64,000 nucleotides of DNA from Thermothelomyces thermophilus ATCC 42464 (lineage: Eukaryota; Ascomycota; Sordariomycetes; Sordariales; Chaetomiaceae). Position numbers and translations under genes: made by a program. The notes beneath the pieces are model-generated. The model saw nothing but the letters and a program-made list of their open reading frames with translations. It was not told where the DNA came from and searched no databases. This document shows, one piece after another, positions 1 through 10,163 of this stretch (its first letter is position 1; every line of letters begins with the position of its first letter). Location: assembly GCF_000226095.1 (NCBI RefSeq), contig NC_016475.1, positions 496,001 to 560,000 of the forward strand, in the 5' to 3' direction.

Positions 1-2513
1 GAAACTCGCCACCTAGGATCTCTTATCGTACAACAAATGAATGCCGACCATCCAGCGCCGAGGGTGTATTGTTTAAAGTGGCACCCAAAATTGCGAAATG
101 CGAGTATTCGTACTGTGTGCACTGGCAGGAAAGGGTTAGGATCAGTTGGCTCGGGCACCTTTCGAATTTCGCGTAATTGGACAGAGTACGTACTAAAGTA
201 AGGTAAATGCACTTTTAATGCCTGCTCGATTATTTTACAACATTGCGAGAGTATTCTTCGGCTTCGTTCTGTAATGTAGTACGCTCACTCCGGTTAATGG
301 TCCGATAAAACGAGAGAGGGCGTCAGACGAAGCCAAGCGTTTGAGTGCGGCCGGGTTGGGTGGCCCGAATCTGTTGGCAAATGGCTGTTCGCTGCCCGGC
401 CGGGGAAATTTTAGTGCATGGTGTAGAAGTGACTTTGCTGCTGAGCCCGAGCGAGATTTAAATGGGCTCAAACTGCCCCCCTCCCTGCTGTTTCCCATCC
501 GTTTTCTCCCTCTCGACCTTCGTTCTAGGTCAAATCGTCCTTTATTTGCTGTATTTTTCTCAGGCAACCGCTGTTGTGGCTCTTGCTGTTAATATTCCAC
601 CATGGCTGCTATCATCGAGCTGGTCACTTCCCACCCAGGACGGGGCAGCGGTAATGGCATCGAAGGCGATAGGACCGATTCAACGAGAAGCATTCCGCAC
701 ACAAAACATCGAGCCACAGTGCCTTGAGAGATCAAAAGCAACCCGAGTCGAAATTCGGCGCAATACTGCGAAAAGTCTGGCACGGCGTCCGGGCTATTGG
801 CGGCGTCTTGCCCGCTGGCTCATGGCTCTTGCCTGTGGGTGTGACCGGGATCTCCACCACATTCGGCAAGCCATGTGGGACGCCCCTGGGGCCCTGGAAC
901 GATAGGAACGACAAGCAACCAGCCGTCTAGACCGCCCTGCCGTCAAGGTTGAAAAGGATCTCCCTTTTCTTTTTTTTTTTTCCTACGGCGTTCCGGATGA
1001 TACCGAGCAATTGATGCTTTGCGAGCAATTGCCCGGATTCTCGGACGACGACGCGGTCGATAAGGACAGCCAGGGTCTTGCAGCCTGGTGCCAACGTCGG
1101 GTGACGTGTGCCCGGTGCTTCGGCGGGGTAGCGGTCAAACAGCCCAGCGGAAGCTGCACTGCAGCATATCATCGAAGCGACAATCAAGACCCCTCGTTGG
1201 AGCTTGCGCCCTTCTTGCAGTCTGCCCCCCTGAAGAGATGATGCCGTCCGGTTTGGAAGGTCCTGAAACCGGGGAAGCCTGATTCAAGCTCGAGGGCATA
1301 CGACGTCACTCAGATTCGAAGCAGAAAGCCGTGACTTTTGGATGTGGCTGAAATGGTCTGACCACTCACAGAACAGTCAGGTGAGCCGTACTCGGTACGG
1401 ATTACTCTGCACAAAGGGAACGGGACACGAGCTCGGCAGAGTTTGTCCCGCAACTTGCAGTTGGCGTTTAGGGACGCCTTCGTGAAAGAGGCACATTGTG
1501 ACGGATTTTTTGGAAGGGACATGGCTCGCCAGGTCTGCGATTTCATGCCTGGCTTCTTGCTTGCCTCAGCAAAAGCCATGGGCATTCCTGGGAGAAGAGG
1601 ATGCTCGGCCGTGACTGAGCACGGTCCTGATTCGCCAAATGTTTGTTTATGGACCCGCTGCGCTATTCCATTTTGGGAACGCATAGTCTGGTCCGGCTGA
1701 AAGGACCACATCACTTGGGGCTCGTCGCAGTTGTGCAACGCCCAGTGGAATCCGACAAGCAACACGCGCCCGCCCCGACCCGACCGACGGAATCGGCACT
1801 GAGAAGGTAAGACCTGCCCATCGCTCCTCCAGTTTCCCACCTTATCCACCCCGGCCTGCCCCTACATAATCGGTCTCGTGATCTCCGCGATGCTTGGGCT
1901 GCCTAGCTCGATGCCACCGGGATTGCGCGAGTATTGATTGTTGGCTGGAGGTTGGTGACGCCGGGAACCCGCCTGCGAAATTTTCTCGCGGCGCGCTCCA
2001 CGCGGCCTCACATCCCCGTCGTTTTTTGTATGTCTAAATTCCCCCGAGCCAGATCGCCTCCACTTCGCCGTTCCCGGGTGTTGCGGCCGGGCTAGTGTCC
2101 AGGCCGTTGCTGCTCCCTCTTGCTCCGGATCGGTGTCGGTGCCGAGCGTCGCGGCGCACACGCTCTTCACCTGGCCTCTGCCCCATTTTCCTTCAGCGAG
2201 CGCTGAGGCGGGCGGGCCCTTGGGCGGATTGTTCTCTTTGCTCGCGCCAGGAGTGGATCCGATCCCCCCCCCCCTACCGCCTAGAGTGCAGCAGCAGCAG
2301 CGACAGGCCCAGCGCCCCCCAAAGCCAGAAACCCGTTTTGCCCCGTTGAACCACTGCACACTGCCCTCTCCGACACAACCGCGACGCGACTGCTCCATCG
2401 CGACAAGCTGTCGTCGCGCCCCTGCCCATCTCCCTTTTATCGCCGTCTTAGTTAATGACATTCGGTGTGCACGAATTTCGTGGCCACTAACGGCGCTGCA
2501 AGAAATTCACCTC
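1..2513. other. Intergenic DNA and SWI1 upstream region, no gene recognised
   Basis: I recognise no protein family in this 2.5 kb. Open frames of 60-199 codons occur on both strands, but they overlap one another, several lack a true ATG, and none shows a domain or splice pattern. A T-run lies near 968-981. The last several hundred bases before the SWI1 start are rich in C and T, as is common in fungal promoters and 5' leaders. The stretch probably holds the SWI1 promoter and a long leader with upstream ORFs. Confidence 0.5.
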
Positions 2514-2561
2514 ATGGGCGCGACCAGTCCCGCTGGAACCCTCTCCCTCCGATCGACATGA
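2514..2561 (+). promoter_or_regulatory. Upstream ORF overlapping the SWI1 start codon
   Basis: A 15-codon ORF starts at ATG 2514 and ends at TGA 2559-2561. Its stop shares bases with the SWI1 ATG at 2558-2560 in the arrangement ATGA. If the transcript includes 2514, ribosomes that finish this ORF stop exactly on the main start codon. That geometry is known to allow termination-reinitiation and often lowers or conditions translation. The overlap is seen directly; the transcript start and any effect are inferred. Confidence 0.45.
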
Positions 2562-3655
2562 GCTCCTGGATCAACGAGGCCGCTGTCCCGAACCACAATG
2601 GCAACGGCTTCCCTCAGATCAACGACCCCTCCGCTGTCGCCGGTTCCATGATGGATCCCTCCGCCTTCATGGGCAATCCCGCCCAGTTCAATCCGCAGTT
2701 CGCGAACCCGCAGCAGATGGTCATGCCGAACGGCCCTATGCGCAATGCATCGCCTTCGTTCCCAAACCCTATGTATCAAACCAACTCGGTCGTCCCGTCG
2801 AAGCGCCCAAGGCCGAGCAATGATAACATGGGCCAGTCTCCGCGCCCGGCGCCCGGGATGCTTCCAACGTCGCGTGCCGAAACACCGCAACAATCCGCGT
2901 TTCCGGGTTTTCAGCAGCCCGGCATGGCGCAACAGTCGTCGGGCCAGCCGTCGCCATATCCCCATCTCCAGCCGAATGGCTCCACAAACGCGACACCGTC
3001 GCCCATCATGGCGAACCAGATGCGCCCCGGGAGTGTTCCCCAGAGAGTCGCCTCGTCCTCGCCGCACCCGTTCTCACCCGCCGCGCAACAGTTTCCGCAA
3101 CCGTCTCCCTTGTCTACCGAACATGGTGGCGCCACGCCCCAGTCCTTTATGCAGCAAAATGCTTTCCAGCAAAACTTCAACCCTCAGTTCAGTGCCGCAC
3201 AATCCCCGGCGAGGCCGTCTCCTTCTCCCAACCCGATCACCGGCCAGATGATGCCTCAACAAATGGGGCAGATGCAAATGGGGCAAGTACCCCAGCAGAT
3301 GCAGCAGATGCAACAAATGGGGCAATTGGGCCAGATGCCGGGCCAGGTGTCTGGCCAGATGATGCCGAGTCAAATGGCAGGGCAGCTGCCCGGACAGATG
3401 CAGGGACAGATGCAGGGACAGATGGGCCACCAGGTCCCGAACATGATGTTCCCTCAACAAATGGGACAACCCCGGAATGCCCTCGAGCAGCAGAAACTTC
3501 TCTACCAGATGCAGCTGCAGCAGCAAGCTCAGCAGACGAGCATGCAAATGCAGCAGATGAACGCCCAAAATATGATGCAGGCGCCCCATCCCAACCCAGC
3601 CCAAGCCCAGGCCCAGGCTCAAGTGCAGACGCAAGCGCAGACGCAAGCGCAGGTG

Positions 3656-3687
<32 letters not shown>

Positions 3688-6037
3688 AGCACAGGCACAG
3701 GCGCAGGCGCAGGCCCGGAACATGATGGCAGCCAGGCAAGGCGCCGTTGCCAATGGGCAGATACCACCGGGCGCAATGAGGCCCCAGCAGGGAGTGCCGC
3801 AGCAGCCCATGATGCGGTTGCCTCCGCCGGAGCAGTTCATGAAGCATCTGGCGGCATTCATGAACTCGAAGGGCCTTCCGCTCGACATGCACCCCGTCGT
3901 CGATGGCCGCACAGTTCCGCTGTACAACCTGTTCCAGATCGTATACAACAAGGGCGGAGGATATCGCAACACGACACAGTCCAACAGTTGGCTGCAGGTT
4001 GCCCAAATCATGGGCTTTGCGCCCCACCAGATTCCTTCGGCCGCGCAACAGCTCAAGAGCATATACGAGCGAAATCTGTTCAAATATGAGGAGTTGTGGA
4101 CAACACAGCAAAAGATGCGGTTACAGCAACAACAGGGAAGCATGGCGAACGCCCAGGGAATGCAACAGGGGACACCCACCAAGCCGATGCCCTCCGGCCA
4201 GATGCCCCCCCAAATGATGCAAGCCGGGCAGCAGGCTCAACTACAAAGCCAGGTGCAATCTCCTGCCAAGCCACCAGGACCGCAGCATCCAAACGCGAAT
4301 GGTTTCCCCGCTCCCCAACAACCCCCTCATGGCCAGCAGCCGCCGGCGGCTGGCCCTAACCAAGGCCACTCTCGCAATAGCCTGCCGAGGAGCGTCCAGG
4401 CGACACCTACGACCGACGAGTTCCCCCTCCCTTCCCCCGCCCAGAGCAAGGCAGGAACGGTATCGGTCCCTGGCTCTGCCCACCCCGAAAATCAGGGACC
4501 CGCGGACGACACTGGAAGTTCGATGAAATTTCCCGCCCCTTTCTCGACGAATCCGGACGAGTATGTGCCTTGTTCGCGTGAGATCACAACACACGGCGGG
4601 CTTGATGTGAAGGCGATGAAGAAAATCGGCGACGAGCTGCAAAGGGCCAAGATCGATGTTCCACTGCCCATCGATTACGGAAATGTTGATATCCATGCGC
4701 TCACAAAGAGCATACAGAGCGGCATCCATGGCGAGGTTCGGCTGGCTCTTGACACGCTAGCGTCGTTGACGTGCAGCGATTACTACTTCGTCAGTCCGAC
4801 GCAGCCCATCCCTATTCCGCAGATCGACCTCAGACTCTGCGACGAATTAGTCGAAGCTCTGGTCGAATGCGCCGAGGATCAGCTCGACCTGTTGGTGGAG
4901 AACTCCGAGGAGGCGTCAAACGAAATCACAATCTCGCCTTACGAGGAGGTGGTGCGCGCATGCCGTACGGAGGGCCTCGCGTTACGTAGCGTAGCCGTCT
5001 TTGGATCTTTAGCATACGACCTCGACCGCGCCGCGGATCGGCTCATCTGCATCACCACCATATTGCGCAACCTCTCGTGGCGGGAAGAAAACCACGCGCC
5101 ACTGGCGGACGAGACGGTCATCAGGTTCCTCTGCGTCCTGATCCGGTACCTGGGTACGCGGGAGATGCTGCTTCGCACCCACGCCAATACACTTGACTTG
5201 ATGAAGGATTTGGTGACCCTGCTCTCGAACACGGCGAGCGCCGTAGAGATACCAGGGCGAGAGCAAGCCTATTGCTTGTTGCAATTCTTGCTTGCCTTTG
5301 CGCCAACTCCGGGTCCGACACTGCACGAGGACAGGCTCTTCTTCCCCCCTTACGAGCCGAGTCTGCACCCGTACCTCCCACATGCCGTCGACTCCCTCGC
5401 CAAGCTTCTAGCTCGGGACGAGCCGAACAGGACACACTATCGCAACATCTTCGCTGCTGAAGCCACGGTCGTCACGTCACCGCCGTGTGAGCTCCTTACA
5501 CGCACTTTCGGGCTCGCAATCAGTCCGATCCCCGATCATCTCCGTGAACACCGCCCCGTAAACTTGCCGCCGTTAGTCGAAGCGCGGAAGCCGCTGTTGA
5601 TGCAAGGCCTACTCTCGGCGGATATACTGGCTGGTCTGGCGCCCGGATTCGAAAGCGGCGTCACTCGTTCCTGGCTCGCGTCCGGCAATGGATTTGCGCA
5701 GAACCTCTTCCTCCTTGCCCGGCAGCTGAGTGCCCAATTCGAGGGTTCGTCGGTCAGACCCGGGAGCGGTCAATCTAGGGCCCAGCCCAAGAAAGATTTG
5801 GATCTCGTCTATATCATCGGACTGGCCGTCAGCATGCTCAGACGACTCACAGAGAAGGCGCTGGATCCCAATGACCCGACTGGGGAAAGCAGCATCCCGC
5901 CGGAGGTGCTTCCTACTAAGGAAAGCGTGCTTGGGCTCCTGCAACTGCAATCCCAGGAGTGGGCCAAGGAAGGGATACTGGCCGACCTGCTCGACTACGC
6001 GAGCATGGTGGACAAGAGCCTTGGACGGCGAGGGTGA
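2558..6037 (+). CDS. SWI1: SWI/SNF chromatin-remodelling subunit Swi1 (ARID domain)
   Basis: Single-exon gene of 1159 aa. It is the ARID subunit of the SWI/SNF nucleosome remodeller, acting in the nucleus at promoters. The N-terminal 420 residues are low-complexity Q/M/G/P sequence with many GQM units and an alternating AQ tract near residues 350-386. The ARID domain is at about residues 425-515 (from FMKHLAAFMNSKG to KYEELW). It is followed by a Q/P linker and a conserved C-terminal helical region from about residue 668 with LSWREENHAPLADE, typical of fungal Swi1 and related to BAF250. The open frame runs back to 2465 but the first in-frame ATG is 2558, giving MSSWINEAAVPNHNGNG. The stop is TGA at 6035-6037. 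No intron is needed. A short upstream ORF overlaps the start. Identification as an ARID Swi1 orthologue is strong; the exact start is likely. Confidence 0.93.
3243..3480 (+). repeat. Degenerate GQM/QMQQM-coding repeat in SWI1
   Basis: The segment encodes repeated GQM, GQMQ and QQM units, built from imperfect repeats such as cagatgcagggacagatg. It lies in the glutamine/methionine-rich N-terminus, a region that in Swi1 homologues is disordered and, in budding yeast, prion-forming. The repeats are expected to vary in length between strains. Confidence 0.7.
3603..3716 (+). repeat. CAGGCA hexanucleotide microsatellite coding (AQ)n in SWI1
   Basis: About 19 hexanucleotide units of caggca and close variants (caggcg, cagacg, caggtg) encode an alternating Ala-Gln tract with a few Val and Thr. 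The most uniform part lies around 3655-3700. It stays in frame because the unit is six bases. Such tracts are prone to slippage and may differ between isolates. Confidence 0.8.
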
Positions 6038-6682
6038 GCGGGCCAGTAGAAGGGTTGGGTTCGGAGGGGCTTGGTGTTGGGCGTTTGATTAGCAAGCGGG
6101 CATGTATTTGCGTAGACTGTGCTCGGGGTAGTGCGTGGATATCCTTCAACGAGTTGGTGCAGGTTCTGGGTTGGCAGCACTATCTTCTCGTCCGAGCAGT
6201 CTCTGGTGTACAAGTGCTGTTGCTCTTTCTTTTTGGAAATGATGCGTTGGATGATATAGAATGCGAGCGCAGTGACACGGCAGTGCTCATCCGCTCTGAT
6301 AGTTTCGCATCATGCGATATATCGATGGTTACCGGGGGGTTCCAGTCTTGTTGGTATCTTCTCGCCATTCTTGCTCGTGTCGAGTGATATTTCACAGGGT
6401 GCTACGTGCAATTGTATTTGTACACGAAGGCCAGCCGTTGTTGACGAGCTAAAACCTAGTTCTAAGCAAACATTGTACAATTCTATAATTAACGTTCATC
6501 CAGCCACGGATTTTCCACAGCCAATAAATGCGACACAGCCAAAATAATCGTACAATTGGTCCGCTCTTCAGGCAGCGATCATGTATTCTCCCCAGGCCAT
6601 GTGTTCGGACAATAAACCACCGCATGCCAGTCCCACTCTCATCCTCGCAATTCCGTCAATCGACTTGCACTCTTGTCACCAT
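6038..6682. other. Intergenic region between SWI1 and mL49 (converging 3' ends)
   Basis: The region separates two converging genes and should contain both 3' untranslated regions. It turns AT-rich from about 6400, with aataaa-like sequences near 6523 and 6610. Open frames here (for example through 5959-6387) overlap the SWI1 coding end in another frame and show no family signal. I see no gene. Confidence 0.5.
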
Positions 6683-7270
6683 CTAAAAGCCCTGCTTCTC
6701 CAACCACCCTGTCACTTCCTCCTTTCGATGGCCCTGTAACCAGCGCGTTAGCATAGATCAGTCACTTGGGAGAACAAAAGAGCCCTGATGGAGAGAGAAA
6801 GCGACAGGAAGCTCTAGAGGGATAAGAAAAGAACCAAGTCCTACCGGAACGATAATGTGGCCTGTGAGATTGTTCACCACCACACCCTTCTCCGGCAGTC
6901 CCAACCCCTGCGCCAGTGCCGAGCGGAACCGTGCCCGGTCGCCCTCCACCTTCTTAATCGTGGTCAGCTTCTTGTTACCGCCGCGCTTGGCGAGGTGGTA
7001 CACGGCGAGCTGGTTGGAGGGCGTGCGCCGGACGAAATATGGTTTGGCGACTTGGGGTTGTGTGACGGAAGCCGGTTCTTGAGCTGCTGGAGAAGAAGAT
7101 GGTGGCGGGTTTGAGGCTGTCGTTGTCCGTGTCGTCGTCGTGGTGGTGGAAGGAGGCTGGGAGGGCGTGGAATATGCTCGGGCGAGTGGTGTTGTCGAGA
7201 GCGCAGTTTGTCTGAGCGCCAGTCGTGACGGGGTTGCAAATCCCCGCAGGAGGGTCGCCGGTCGCAACAT
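6683..7270 (-). CDS. IMG2: Mitochondrial large ribosomal subunit protein mL49 (Img2)
   Basis: Two-exon gene: exon 1 is 7270 to 6845 and exon 2 is 6733 to 6683, with a 111-nt phase-0 intron (donor gtagga, branch gctaac, acceptor ttacag). The product is 158 aa, a structural protein of the mitochondrial large ribosomal subunit. The N-terminus is rich in Arg, Ser, Ala and Thr with almost no acidic residues, as in a mitochondrial targeting sequence, followed by a Pro/Thr linker. The conserved core starts at KPYFVRRTPSNQLAVYHLAKRGGNKKLT and continues to VVVNNLTGHIIV. Exon 2 supplies the expected basic-aromatic end GHRKEEVTGWLEKQGF. The start is the ATG at 7270; an open frame extends upstream but has a non-ATG beginning. 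Without splicing the frame would run on into unrelated residues. It is divergent from eIF3e. Family assignment is confident. Confidence 0.9.
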
Positions 7271-7795
7271 GGTGAGTTGTGGTCCGTGGAATGGTTGACT
7301 ACTTGCCTCTACCACGTGCGATGTTCGGGACTGGCGATGGGACTTGGATTCTTCTCGCGATCGAAGCTTACCGCTTTCCTAATTGAGCATCGCAGCGGCA
7401 GGGCAGCCAAAATCGCCGGGCTGCGGCAGAATGATTCGCCGGCCCAACCATTTTCATCCCGCCCTTGCCAATTCTGGACTAGGTTGAGCTGGAGCATGGA
7501 CCCTCCTCGCACCGCACTGGCTGCCCGCTCCGCCCACGGTTGGATCATGCTTTCCAAATTTTGACCCCACCAAAGATCAAAAGACGCCTCGAGTCGGAAA
7601 ATTGGCGGTTGCGCTGCTGCATCGGGTTTCTTTCGCTCCCCTGCAACCCTCCGACCCCGACTCCTCGCTCCCTCTGTGACCAAGTCTCACCCCCGGGAAA
7701 CCCCCCCCAAAGTTGGTACGGAGTAATTCAAAGCATTTTCCGTCGACGACGCAACTATCACCAGAAATTGCTTTGTATCACAAACAGCGGGAATC
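7271..7795. promoter_or_regulatory. Shared divergent promoter of mL49 and eIF3e
   Basis: This 525-bp gap lies between the start codons of two translation genes that point away from each other. It is GC-rich, with CT-rich stretches at about 7620-7700 just before eIF3e. No clear TATA box is visible. Two back-to-back translation genes suggest a common housekeeping promoter; that is an inference. Confidence 0.5.
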
Positions 7796-9202
7796 ATGGC
7801 TTCTGCACCCACCGCCAACGGCGACGCCGCCGCGGCCGATTACAACCTCATTTCTAAGCTCGCCAAGCACCTCGATCGCCACCTTATCTTCCCGCTTCTC
7901 GAGTTCAGCGCTTCCCAACTGGTCGACGAGGAAAGCGGCGAGGTCAAGGATGAGGCAAAGGCGCGCGAGATCTCGCAGGCGAAATACTCGCTTCTAAAGA
8001 AGACCAACATGACGGACTACGTAGCCAACCTTTACTGCGAGCTTCAGGGCCTCGAGGAGCCGCCCGCCGAGTTTGCCGAGAAGAAGCAAAAGGTGTTCAG
8101 CCAGCTGCAGAAGTACGAGCAGGAGACGAGCAAGATCATTGAGCTTCTTGAGCGCGATGATGTGGTCAACAACCTTAGGAGTGACAAGGTGGCCAACTTG
8201 GAGTTTCTGAAGCGGGATCATCAGGTGCGATCTCTCTTTGGCCTCTGGAGCCTAACGCAGCTTTAATGCTAACTGCCGGGGCCACAGGTGACAATGGAGA
8301 TGGTGGATGCCCTGTTTGAACTCGGAAACCTACAATACAGCTGCGGCAACTACGCCGACGCGTCCGAGATGCTCTACCGCTTCCGCGTCCTCTCTACTGA
8401 TAACGACAAGGTGGCGTATGCGACATGGGGCAGGCTCGCCTGCGAGATCCTCACCATGAACTGGGAGACGGCCATGGAGGAGTTGCAAAAGGTTCGCGAG
8501 ACCATCGACTCGAGGCTGTCACAGAACCCGCTGGCGCAGCTGCACCACAGGACCGCCCTCACCCACTGGGCCCTGTTCCCCCTCTTCAACTTCGAAAAGG
8601 CCCGCGAGCCGATCCTCGAGCTCTTCTTCAGCGCCGGCTACATCAACACTATCCAGGCGAACTGCGCGTGGATCCTGCGCTACCTCGCCGTCGCCGTAAT
8701 CACGAACCGCAGCCGCGCCAAGAACCCCGGCATCCACCAGAAGCAGATGAAGGACATCGTTCGGATCGTGAAGCAGGAGGCGTACGAGTACCAAGATCCG
8801 GTCACGCGCTTCGTGCACGCGCTCTGCATTGACTTCGACTTCGAGGAGGCCCAGCGGCAGCTGGTTCTGGCCGAGGAGGTTCTCCGTGCTGATTTCTTCC
8901 TCCTTGCGCACGCCGACGACTTCGTCGACTCGGCGAGGCATCTGATCTTTGAGAGTTACTGCAAGATCCATGCTCGCATCTCGCTGCAGGATCTGAGCGC
9001 GAGACTGGGCCTGAATGCGGACGCGGCCGAGAAGTGGATTGTTAACCTCATCCGTGACACCAGGCTTGACGCCAAGATTGACTATAAGGAGGGTACAGTC
9101 GTCATGAACCACCCGCCAAGCTCCGTCTACCAGCAGGTTATCGAGAAGACCAAGGGCGGCTTCTTCAGGACGCAGGTTCTGAGCGCGGCGGTTGCAAAGT
9201 AG
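7796..9202 (+). CDS. INT6: Translation initiation factor eIF3 subunit e (Int6)
   Basis: Two exons, 7796-8224 and 8288-9202, separated by a 63-nt phase-0 intron (donor gtgcga, branch tgctaac, acceptor ccacag). The product is 447 aa, the usual length for eIF3e. It is a cytoplasmic subunit of eIF3, which brings mRNA to the 40S ribosome. The N-terminal Int6 region is clear ([20 protein letters not shown], then [13 protein letters not shown]). The helical repeat region follows ([20 protein letters not shown]). The C-terminal PCI domain is at about residues 220-410, with [16 protein letters not shown] in its winged-helix part. The start ATG at 7796 has a good context and begins a typical Ala/Thr-rich N-terminus. 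The gene diverges from mL49 and converges with APC1. Splicing joins the two frames without loss of conserved sequence. Confidence 0.95.
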
Positions 9203-10163
9203 GAGCAGCAACTCGAGAACGAAACTATGGGGGAGGATCGTAATCAGAGCGGGGAGGAACAACCAGCTCTGGAACAGCCAGCTGCGGAGCACAGGCAGGA
9301 CGGGAACCCCCCAACCCGCGAACCTGCCAATTGATGGCCTAACCTGAGCCGGGGGCTTTCTTGCTTTGGCGGTTCAGCGCCGGACAGCGGAGTTGCAAAA
9401 CTGGAATTGTGGGGGTTCTATGTCCCCCATCAAATCATGTGGCTTGATAGGGGAGGGCGGAGGTCTGGGTTTGCGGATTTGCAGCATCGGTAGACATCGT
9501 GCAATGGCGGCGACCATATATCACTATGCCGTTACAGCGGATGGGCAGCGATGTACATATACCTCGACGGCGCATGAGAATGGTTATGGCTGATGGCTTG
9601 CTTGGCGGATTCACTACAGGATTTGCCAAAAGGGAAAAGTTTGAGCCACATGCTCTTCGTCCAGATTGCCGTTATTCATTCCCTCGGACTGCTCTGCTTT
9701 CCTTGCACTTTGCGAGCTGGCCCGTCAACCTTCATCGTCCTTGTAGACGTGATTGTTGAAGACGTGATGTATTGGACGTTTTTCAGCAAGCTGCGTATTG
9801 CTATTATTTCCCCCCCGCGAGGACAGCTTGGTTGATCATTCACATCCGTTCCAGCCCAAGTTTGCCTCAACTATTAGCATACCCTTATTTATGACTAGAT
9901 TTGGGCGAGAGATCAGCTTGCCGTCTTTCTAGACTGTGGTAGTATGCGAAATCCTTCCAACTTCCCGAACCTCTGTTGTTCCAGTGCTGTTCAGAGTTCA
10001 CGCAGTCTTTGCCACCGGCCGCTGAGGTATATGGATGGATCTCTAGATTAAGAAGAAGCCGAAAAGCCCTCGACACCTTGTACACTGGGGCAGGACGTCT
10101 CTACTGGTATACTCTTCTCTGTGCCTAGGCTCAAACGCGCATTAACCGTCTACGTCTCGCCCA
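9203..10163. other. Intergenic region between converging eIF3e and APC1
   Basis: This 960-bp region holds two 3' untranslated regions. Composition falls from GC-rich near eIF3e to mixed. Short open frames on both strands are mutually overlapping and lack family features. I see no gene, tRNA or repeat here. Confidence 0.5.

Noticed and set aside
1310-1849. 179-codon minus-strand frame upstream of SWI1
   Set aside because: No ATG context, domain or splice signals; opposite-strand frames overlap it and composition resembles the surrounding non-coding DNA.
1862-2461. 199-codon minus-strand frame next to SWI1
   Set aside because: Low-complexity Gly/Arg/Ala translation of GC-rich promoter DNA; no recognisable protein features.
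3074-4111. 345-codon minus-strand frame inside SWI1
   Set aside because: It is the reverse shadow of the repetitive Gln-rich SWI1 coding sequence; its Leu/His-rich repeats mirror the CAG-type repeats.
8519-9292. 257-codon minus-strand frame over eIF3e
   Set aside because: Reverse shadow of a well supported PCI-domain gene with strong codon bias.
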